Shown here: positions 23,116-29,634 of the stretch, piece after piece
How the letters are laid out: each line of letters starts with the position of its first letter
Position numbering within the stretch: position 1 is the first letter of the stretch
Notes under the pieces: model-generated
What the model was told of the DNA's origin: nothing
Database searches by the model: none
Seen by the model: the letters and a program-made list of their open reading frames with translations, nothing else
Position numbers and translations under genes: made by a program
Virus record (IMG/VR): IMGVR_UViG_3300021519_000045
Location: 1 to 29,634 of that record
Source of the DNA: a virus
Direction: 5' to 3' (one strand)
DNA length: 29,634 nucleotides

Positions 23116-24982
23116 TTAAAACATCTTCCTAGTAGTTTGTCTAGAACCACTTCTTCTAGACCTTCCAGCTTTTAAACCTTGTGTTCTATTGGTGTCCAAA
23201 AAGTGTTTTCCATATCCAGATTCTTTTTCCCCGTCACTGTCTTCTTCTTCCCCTTTATGCTTTGGCATAAAAAAGGTATTAGAGAATGTCATGGTATTTG
23301 TTGCTGATTTAATTTTGCTAAATTCACCAAAATTCTGTGTTATTGCAAGAAGAGATAACATTAGAGCATCGTGTGCATGATCCACTGCCGAACCGCCGGC
23401 TTCAAAGACTGGTCTTCCAGATTGAGTAGTTCTAACTACTACGTAAGATATTAGTTGAGTGTAAAGTTCTTCATCAAGGGCTGAAAATAAAATTTGTTCT
23501 CTTTCAAGATATTGTCTAAGGTTATCAACCATATAGGGTTTAATTTCTTTTTTAGTAGGAAGCTTGGTATAAGGATCTCTAATCTCTATCGATTCACCAA
23601 ATCCAATTCCTTTTACTTTTTCCCTAAGATTAGATTGAGGATTTTCCATTCCATATTTATGAAGCAGTTCTACTTGAACTTCACCATATCCTCTATCAAC
23701 ATATATAAATTTTGGATTAAAAGAATGATTTAGTTCTACAAGTCTGTTTACGGCATTGGTTAAAGTGTACTCAGACTTTGCAATCTCTTCTCTATACGCA
23801 ACTCTTACCTTACCTCTAAATCTTTCCTCCTCATAGGCCTCTGAGCAGGCTTCTAAGACGACTATATTAGTTCCGGCACCATACTTATCCCAATCGACTC
23901 CAATCGAGTAGAAGCTCCTTGCAGACTGTATCTCTGGAATGTAATTCCATCCTGGTTCAACAAAAGCTCTATCTACATATTTTCTAGGATATACACCTTC
24001 AGAGTCTTCACCCCAATCAGCTTCGATTTCATGTCTATATCCAGATTCTGAATATTCTTCTCTAAATTCATCTTCTTGATCTTTAGTAAAGAATGGGTTG
24101 CAATATGAAGGATACCAAAATTCTTTAAATCGTTCATTCCTACACCAGTCCCAAAATCTCTCTCTTCTACCAGTTGGAGTAGAAGCTCCAATAAGAACTT
24201 TGTCTGGTTGATCTTCTGCGGTCTTCTGTAACATTGCATAAAGTGCATCAAGGTCGTCTGGATTCATGTAATCCATTTCGTCCAAAACAATCAAATGAGC
24301 TTCCTGACCACGAGCTACGTCAGACTTTCCGTCCAGATCTCATACCAGAAGTAAAGAATCGAATAGTTGATCCATTAGAGAATTGGATCATAAACTGAGG
24401 AGATGTTACTTTTCTAGTTATAGAATTAGTTACAATTTCACTCTTAGAAGATAATCTTAATATTTCTTGATAAATTAATTCAACTTGAGTTTTCATTGGT
24501 GCAATGACTAATGAGCGACCATCTGTATGAGTGTAACTATAATGAAGCAAGTAAATAGCCATGCTAAATGTTTTACCTAAACGACGACCTGCTCTAAGTA
24601 CTTTTCTTAATCCCGGATCTCTTAATATTAAAGTTTGATATACTCTAGTCTCTGCATTTAAGAAATGCTTTGCCCATCTACATGGGTCTTTAGCTATGTG
24701 TATCTGCCTTTGTTGTTCTGCGGAAACGCCAATATCTAATAGTTCTCTATCTATTTCAAAAGGTTCATCAACTAATAAAGCAAGTTCTTTTATAGTTAAA
24801 GGTCGTTCTGTTACTGGAGTTCCGTCATTCCAAGCAAGGTGGCTTAACTTATTTTCAAATACCCATTCAATTCTTTTTATTTGTTTAATTGTTTCAGGGT
24901 TCTGTTCTTGAATTATTTCAAGCAAATCTTCTCTTGAAAGATTCTCTAACTTTTCCCTAAACCTAGTAGTTGTATTTGACAT
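23116..24982 (-). CDS. terL: Terminase large subunit, expressed through a +1 shift at CGGA
   Basis: DNA-packaging motor: an ATPase plus an RNase H-fold nuclease. The zero frame from the ATG at 24982 carries the Walker A region (RAGRRLGKT, residues 130-138) and motif region FSNGSTIRFFTSG, meets CGG at codon 218 (24331) and stops three codons later at a TGA. The +1 frame continues GKSDVARGQEAHLIVLDE (Walker B, residues 230-235), then coupling motif GASTPTGRRERF. The nuclease domain follows with acidic residues near 363 (GVDWDKYG), 429 (IYVDRGYG) and 534/538 (VDHAHDAL). The joined length is 621 residues, normal for TerL. Neither half alone could work: Walker A and Walker B fall in different frames. 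No intron, intein or homing gene lies between. Confidence 0.92.
24328..24331 (-). promoter_or_regulatory. CGGA +1 frameshift site in terL
   Basis: The zero frame reads TCT GGA CGG AAA GTC TGA; the functional reading is TCT GGA (C) GGA AAG TCT. A +1-frame TGA at 24342-24340 and the zero-frame TGA at 24322-24320 confine the shift to 17 bases. The restored SGGKSDVARG fits the loop before Walker B. This is the tightest of the four intervals. Confidence 0.78.
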
Positions 24983-24984
24983 GC

Positions 24985-26619
24985 TTATCCAAAATGAGCG
25001 TGCATCATTGCACCCTCTGAACCTAGAAGAGACCTTGCGTTTAGTCGACTATTTTGAATAGCTGCCACACCCCTTGATCTCGATGTTGCTGCTACCTCAT
25101 TATCTTTATAACCGTTACCGAATAATCCATTATTCATAGTTCCAGTCATAGATTTCATTCCTTCTTTTCCAAAGTTAATACCAGCTTTAACTCCAGCACC
25201 AGCTAGTTTAGCTAAATTATACGCCATATCTGCCGCAAACACAAGGTTCACTCCAGGAATAGCAGCTAAGAATGCTTCTCCTCCAACTTGTGCTCCTAAC
25301 CTAATACTACCTGCTTCAAGTGCTGCTTTTGACGCACCTTTTACTCCAAGCGTTTTTATTAAACCTTTTTCAACAGTTTGTTGAGCCATTCTTTCTGCAA
25401 TCATTGTTGCTTCTTCTGAAGCATATGGGATAAGACTGTGAGATCCCTCTATTCCTGCTTCAATAGCTCTTGATCTTAAAGCTCCATTATTTTCAAAAGC
25501 TTTAGCTAATGGTTTTGCTATGTTTTCAAATTGCTTTGTCATTTGAGTTTCAACTCCGCCAAACATCCTAGTTTCAGCAGTCCCCATCATAGTACGCATT
25601 TCTTCACCACCGCCAGATGTTAATATGTTTTGAGTAAATGATTTAGAATATTTACCTGTCATACCTTCGGTAGTTGCTACTCTTCTAACTCCAGCGGTTA
25701 TAGGAGCTGCGCCTTCTTCTCCCATTAAAGAACGATACGCATTTCCAGCAGCTGTGTGTTGTAACGTACTAAAACTTTGTTGCTGAGCGTAAGCGGTTGC
25801 GCTTAACCCGCCTCTTTCGGCTAATGTCATACCCATTGCATCAGAATATCCAATTCCACTACCAACTCTTGCTGGTGCTAAAAATTTAGGATTATTCATT
25901 TTCATTACTCTAGCTAAGTTAAGATTCATGCTAGATAATTTTCCAGCTGCCATTCTTTCAGATTTTGTAACAGCACCAAGTCTACCTATTACTCCTCCAT
26001 TGAAGTAATTAATAGGTTTTTCTCCAACGGGTGTTTTTCTAGGTCCGCCTTTAGCCATTCTGCTTATTGACCTACCAACATTAACAACTTGATTTCCAGT
26101 TGTAGATAAAAACCCACCACCAACTGGTGCGTAAAAATTCTCATGAGACCCTGCGCCAAATACAGTAGTACTATGCATTCTTCCAGAAAACCAATGAGTT
26201 GGATTTGCATAGTTGGCTCTAAAACCACCAGCCATTCCATAAACTGCATGACCTTCTCCAGCTGCTGATTTTGCAAGAAGTTTGTCTGCTCTTGTAGTGG
26301 CTTTGCCAAATTTAGAGCCAAAAGCAAAAGACCTAGCTTCAAGACTAGTGGCGTCCATGGAACCATCAAATATTCTAAATTTACTTCTTCCTAAAGCTTT
26401 ACCAACTCTACCTCTACTTAAAAGTGCGTCATCATAAAATCCACCTTTAAGCATTGTTTGTTGATAACGAAAGTTGTTAAACATTGCAAATCTTCCAGGC
26501 TTTGCAAGGTCTCCCATGTTTTCTTGAAATTGCATGCCGTACATTGCGAAACCTGCAAAACCCCCAGCAGATGCTACTTGTTCAGCTGCTTGCATTTTTG
26601 TATTTTGATCACCTATCAT
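24985..26619 (-). CDS. Large Gly/Ala-rich virion-associated protein
   Basis: A 544-residue protein of unknown function, with high Gly, Ala, Met, Arg and Phe. The N-terminus contains GGFAGFAMYGMQFQENMG. The middle is basic and Gly-rich (FGSKFGKATTRADKLLAK, ISRMAKGGPRKT). Near residues 445-490 is a hydrophobic stretch (GGEAFLAAIPGVNLVFAADM) that could be membrane-active. No enzyme motif is recognised. It is sandwiched between a glycine-zipper protein and terL with one- to two-base gaps, so it belongs to the structural transcription unit. Composition is reminiscent of internal virion (ejection) proteins; that is inference only. Confidence 0.55.
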   Translation of the reverse strand: MIGDQNTKMQAAEQVASAGGFAGFAMYGMQFQENMGDLAKPGRFAMFNNFRYQQTMLKGGFYDDALLSRGRVGKALGRSKFRIFDGSMDATSLEARSFAFGSKFGKATTRADKLLAKSAAGEGHAVYGMAGGFRANYANPTHWFSGRMHSTTVFGAGSHENFYAPVGGGFLSTTGNQVVNVGRSISRMAKGGPRKTPVGEKPINYFNGGVIGRLGAVTKSERMAAGKLSSMNLNLARVMKMNNPKFLAPARVGSGIGYSDAMGMTLAERGGLSATAYAQQQSFSTLQHTAAGNAYRSLMGEEGAAPITAGVRRVATTEGMTGKYSKSFTQNILTSGGGEEMRTMMGTAETRMFGGVETQMTKQFENIAKPLAKAFENNGALRSRAIEAGIEGSHSLIPYASEEATMIAERMAQQTVEKGLIKTLGVKGASKAALEAGSIRLGAQVGGEAFLAAIPGVNLVFAADMAYNLAKLAGAGVKAGINFGKEGMKSMTGTMNNGLFGNGYKDNEVAATSRSRGVAAIQNSRLNARSLLGSEGAMMHAHFG

Positions 26620-26620
26620 G

Positions 26621-27463
26621 CTATCCTCTTCTCAAGTTGTGCATTCCGAGGACTATGTTTCCAGAACTATTCATTTCCTGAGATATTCTTCCAGAAGAAT
26701 TACGATAAGCTTCTCTTGGATCAGAAGCTCTTGTATCCCAATCATAATCTAATGTATTTGGATCAAGTCTTCTACTACCACCGTATGGTGTCTTAAGGGC
26801 TTTTTGACCTCTTTGGTATCCGGATTTAGCGTATCCTGCTGTTGCTATTGCCCCACCTAATAAAGCTCCTCTTCTTGCACCTTTTCCACTTCGAGTTATC
26901 ATTCCACCAATTCCTGCGCCTATAGCTGCACTTATTCCAACGCCTGCTGCAGGATTAAATGGTAGAGCATAATCTTCCGCATATTGTGGGCTAAGCATTT
27001 TTGCACCACTTGCTGCTCCACCAATTGCCCCACCGCCAAATATTAATGGGCTTAATTTTCCACCAGTAAATGACTTATCAGCATCAGGGTTATCGAATGC
27101 AACATCTAGAGCTGCATCCATTGCTGGACGAGCTGCAACTTTATACATTCCTGCTGCTGCTGCTGCTCCAACTATTCCCCTTGTTCCCCATTTTGAAGTT
27201 GCTGCTTTATATACACTTTTACCTACACCAGGTGCTCTTGATCCTATAGCGTTTGCTCCTTTTACTAAAGGTGCGGAATTATTAGCATACTTTGCTCCGC
27301 TTTGGGCTGCTGCAGAAACTCTAGAGGACGCTGCTTCTGCCACTGAAGAAGCTCTAGAGGATAATTCTTCCACTACGCTAGCAGCACGAGAGCCTGATAT
27401 AGCTTCTCTTGCGGCGTTTAAACCCTGTCCTGCTTTAGCTAAAATCTCTTCAATTAATGCCAT
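26621..27463 (-). CDS. Glycine-zipper protein, probably membrane-active
   Basis: A 280-residue, very Ala/Gly-rich, basic protein. Residues 30-75 are a heptad-like amphipathic stretch (SSRVSAAAQSGAKYANNSAP). Several glycine-zipper hydrophobic segments follow (GIVGAAAAAGMYKVA, IFGGGAIGGAASG, GVGISAAIGAGIGGMI, GALLGGAIATAGYA). The C-terminus is Arg/Tyr/Asp-rich and polar. AGAGGA precedes the ATG. Glycine zippers occur in proteins that insert into membranes or pores, including phage ejection proteins. An internal virion protein that helps DNA cross the cell envelope is possible but unproven. Confidence 0.55.
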   Translation of the reverse strand: MALIEEILAKAGQGLNAAREAISGSRAASVVEELSSRASSVAEAASSRVSAAAQSGAKYANNSAPLVKGANAIGSRAPGVGKSVYKAATSKWGTRGIVGAAAAAGMYKVAARPAMDAALDVAFDNPDADKSFTGGKLSPLIFGGGAIGGAASGAKMLSPQYAEDYALPFNPAAGVGISAAIGAGIGGMITRSGKGARRGALLGGAIATAGYAKSGYQRGQKALKTPYGGSRRLDPNTLDYDWDTRASDPREAYRNSSGRISQEMNSSGNIVLGMHNLRRG

Positions 27464-27468
27464 TTGAA

Positions 27469-29631
27469 TTATCCTCTAAATAAATGAGCGTTTTTTTGTG
27501 GACTCATATTTGTATGGCCTACTTTTCTGCGGTCTAGATTTCCAACAACTCCAGCTGTTGCCAGTGGATCTGAATTTGATTGCGGGGCTTTAGGGGCCAA
27601 TAATGCTTCTTGTGCACCGTATGGTCTTTGACCTTGTTCGGGCTCAGACATCATCATAGTACTTTCGTATTGTTGATTTTCTCTATGTTTTTTAGATAAA
27701 TGTCTTGCAATTAATGCAGTACCAATTATTGCTGCCCCAATTGCTACTTTGCCCTTATTTTCTCCCCACATTTTTTGTGCCCTTAGAGTAAACGGTCTAA
27801 ACTTATCTCCTACTTCTGTAGCTTTTCTTATCTCTAAAGCTCTTAGTAAATCAGGACTTTCTTCAAGTTTTTGGGCTGCTACTCTTCTTGCACTTTGGGC
27901 TGCTTCATCCATTTCGCGTCCAGCTAGTTGAGCAGCTCTTTCTGTGGTTGTACTGCTCGTTGGTGGAGTAGTCAAACGATCCAATGCCTCTACACCAATT
28001 GCCCCTTCTTCATTTTTCATTGGTGAGACTTCTGCGCCTAGCATGTCATTAAACCATCTGGTTATTCTTCCCGGAGTTTTAATTAATTCTACGTCAGTAT
28101 TTTGATTAGACATAGCTTCTGACCTTGTGTATTCAAGAGTTGCTTTAAGCGCTTTTCCAACTTCACCTTTTGCCGATAAAGATACTGATCCACTTTGCCT
28201 TAAAGTTTCACCAAGTTCAGTTACCAATCCAGCGTACGCTTCACTTGCTCCTTCCGGAATGGCTAAACCTTCTCCACCTTTTATTAATTGACGCACTTGA
28301 CCAGTGCTTACTTCTACATTTTTTGAAGGATCCGTGTTAGATCTCATTCTCTCGACAAGTTGTGCTATAGGATGACCTTTATCCCATGTTTCCAATGGAA
28401 TATCTTGTTCCATTAATCGCAATGTTTGTCTTACAAAATCTTCTGACTCTGCAACTCCTTCTGCTCCTTCTGAAAAACCATGTTTAAATACTAGGTTGAC
28501 AGTATCTTCTTGACTTGATCCACTAGGTAGAGAGTAGTGAACTGTATGATTTGCTTGTTCTAAATATTTTTGACTGCCAATAGCAATTCTATCTCCAGTT
28601 TTTACTCCTAAATCGTTAATTTCATCTACTTGTATTTTACCTAAAATAGAAGATGGAATAATGAAATTTGTAGAAAACTTTTCAACTCCCGATAATGGAA
28701 TTCTAGCATAAGGTCTAATCTCTTGAAGTTCATTTACCATTCCAAGTAGATGCTCTTTACCTTGTCCTGCAAAATATGTTTGTCCAAATTCTTCTAAATT
28801 ACCAATGTTATTTGCTATACTCCTAGCGGCTTTGGCCTCAGCAACTCGATCTATCGAAGTAGAAGCTTCAAGCATTCCTGCTTCTTGCTCCCAAAGTTGT
28901 TGTCCTATACCCGATGTAGCCCTTGAGCTTTCAATGGCAGAAACCCTAGATGCAGGTGATAGGTCTGAGTATGGTAATCCAAATTCTTGTACTCCCCTAG
29001 CATATTGATCTATTCTTTCAACTTCACCTGCTTCTGTTGTTATCACATCTCCATAGCCAACAGTTCTGCTTAATGGTTTTCCATTTACTCTATACATCTG
29101 AGAAGTATGAGTAAGTGAATCCATAAACCTAGATTCTTCAGAACCCGTACCAACTATGGACGAAGCTAAACCTTTAGCTTGTCTTGCTGCGTGCATTTGA
29201 GTTAATTCAGTATGTTCCAAGTGTGTCATTCTTATGTCTAACATGTCGTTTGCCATATTGACATTTATTTTGCCACTTGAACCAATTGTTATTTCATTAT
29301 TTTTTAATCCCGTTCTTGCTTCTTCCAAAGTGTCTCTTATTAAAGCTCGAGCTTTTCCTTGAAAATCAGATGGAAGAGTTACCCCTTCTGGAAGATTAGT
29401 TAAGTGAAATTGTTCTACGTCAGTAAATTTGTTTTTACCAAATCTTAATCTTCCTTCAAAAGTATCCCCTAATTTAGAAACATCTTCATCTGAGAAACCT
29501 AATGATTTTAATTGATGAGATACACTTCCTTCTATATCAAGTGATACTCTCCTCATTCCCTCTTCAGTATCTGCTAAATATTTATACCCAGCTTCACTCA
29601 ATAGGTTTATGTCTTTAACATTAGTGGTCAA
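27469..29631 (-). CDS. Large hypothetical protein with C-terminal transmembrane segment; start may lie outside the window
   Basis: The frame is open from the right window edge; the first possible start inside is a TTG at 29631 (720 residues), so the true start may lie upstream. Most of the protein is soluble and helical with many Glu, Ser and Thr residues. Its only clear hydrophobic segment is KVAIGAAIIGTALIARHLS near residue 630, followed by a basic KKHREN and an 80-residue polar tail ending NAHLFRG. No enzymatic motif is recognised. It is encoded head-to-tail with the glycine-zipper protein and terL. A membrane-interacting virion protein is the best guess from context. Confidence 0.6.
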   Translation of the reverse strand: MTTNVKDINLLSEAGYKYLADTEEGMRRVSLDIEGSVSHQLKSLGFSDEDVSKLGDTFEGRLRFGKNKFTDVEQFHLTNLPEGVTLPSDFQGKARALIRDTLEEARTGLKNNEITIGSSGKINVNMANDMLDIRMTHLEHTELTQMHAARQAKGLASSIVGTGSEESRFMDSLTHTSQMYRVNGKPLSRTVGYGDVITTEAGEVERIDQYARGVQEFGLPYSDLSPASRVSAIESSRATSGIGQQLWEQEAGMLEASTSIDRVAEAKAARSIANNIGNLEEFGQTYFAGQGKEHLLGMVNELQEIRPYARIPLSGVEKFSTNFIIPSSILGKIQVDEINDLGVKTGDRIAIGSQKYLEQANHTVHYSLPSGSSQEDTVNLVFKHGFSEGAEGVAESEDFVRQTLRLMEQDIPLETWDKGHPIAQLVERMRSNTDPSKNVEVSTGQVRQLIKGGEGLAIPEGASEAYAGLVTELGETLRQSGSVSLSAKGEVGKALKATLEYTRSEAMSNQNTDVELIKTPGRITRWFNDMLGAEVSPMKNEEGAIGVEALDRLTTPPTSSTTTERAAQLAGREMDEAAQSARRVAAQKLEESPDLLRALEIRKATEVGDKFRPFTLRAQKMWGENKGKVAIGAAIIGTALIARHLSKKHRENQQYESTMMMSEPEQGQRPYGAQEALLAPKAPQSNSDPLATAGVVGNLDRRKVGHTNMSPQKNAHLFRG

Positions 29632-29634
29632 AGT

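Noticed and set aside
6390-24331. Random sequencing or assembly indels as the cause of the four frame breaks
   Set aside because: All four breaks are the same event (extra C before GGA after an RRA codon) and there are no other frame breaks, including in homopolymer runs where errors concentrate. A systematic context-specific error cannot be excluded without reads, so this remains the main alternative.
24320-24331. RF2-like +1 frameshift at GTC TGA C, or slippage AAA to AAG, in terL
   Set aside because: Both would work for terL alone, but the other three sites lack a UGA-C at the break and have no AAA codon after CGG. The common element is CGG-A.
24295-24331. Intron or intein splitting terL
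   Set aside because: Only a one-base frame change separates the halves; there is no intervening sequence.
312-29631. Alternative code with UGA read as an amino acid
   Set aside because: UGA ends genes cleanly (for example at 312 and 21518), and reading through UGA in the four broken genes would not restore the frame.

Overview
The window is a late-gene (structural) block of a tailed dsDNA phage (Caudoviricetes). It carries a large terminase, portal, prohead protease with scaffold, HK97-type major capsid protein and several tail-fibre-like proteins, almost all on the minus strand and packed tail to head with overlapping or nearly touching stops and starts. There are no tRNA or rRNA genes and no host metabolic genes. 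The DNA is AT-rich, and TAA, TAG and TGA all act as stops. Fibre modules, 2OG-Fe(II) oxygenases and collagen-like fibres of this kind are typical of phages of aquatic bacteria (cyanobacteria, pelagic actinobacteria and others). The host cannot be fixed from the sequence.

Layout, reading the minus strand from right to left. 29.6-25.0 kb: three hypothetical, probably virion-associated proteins, one with a transmembrane segment and one Gly/Ala-rich with glycine zippers. 25.0-23.1 kb: terL. 23.1-17.7 kb: two structural proteins and a 945-residue fibre with fibronectin-like and S74 chaperone domains. 17.6-15.2 kb: two small proteins, portal, and an acidic small protein. 15.2-14.4 kb: a glycosyltransferase. 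14.3-12.2 kb: prohead protease fused to a scaffold that contains a Dps-like ferritin domain. 12.2-10.3 kb: a probable decoration protein and the major capsid protein, closed by a strong terminator. 10.2-3.75 kb: six tail/fibre genes, including a GPT-repeat collagen-like fibre and an [F/Y]FPP repeat protein. At the left end (3.76-0.3 kb) is a divergent cluster of four 2OG-Fe(II) oxygenases and a DUF6065-like gene around a bidirectional promoter at about 1.73-1.76 kb, then a truncated gene.

The main finding is a recurrent recoding signal. Four genes (terL, the prohead protease, a 334-residue structural protein and the FFPP-repeat protein) are each broken into two frames. In each, a +1 shift restores one coherent protein, and each break coincides with an in-frame CGG codon followed by A (RRA-CGG-A). 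Skipping the C gives GGA (Gly), which fits the family pattern in the protease and terminase. By eye, CGG occurs in frame nowhere else in the window, while about 140 CGG trinucleotides lie out of frame in genes. CGG (or the quadruplet CGGA) therefore looks reserved as a +1 frameshift signal in late genes. The closest analogy I know is stop-codon recoding in late genes of some phages. I am not aware of a description of this CGGA usage.

The second notable finding is a Dps-like domain inside the protease-scaffold polyprotein. Its four main ferroxidase ligands have exact Dps spacing, and a nested in-frame start with a strong Shine-Dalgarno would make the scaffold-Dps part independently of the frameshift. 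The third is prolyl-hydroxylase-like oxygenases beside a collagen-like fibre and a proline-repeat protein, which suggests modification of the virion.
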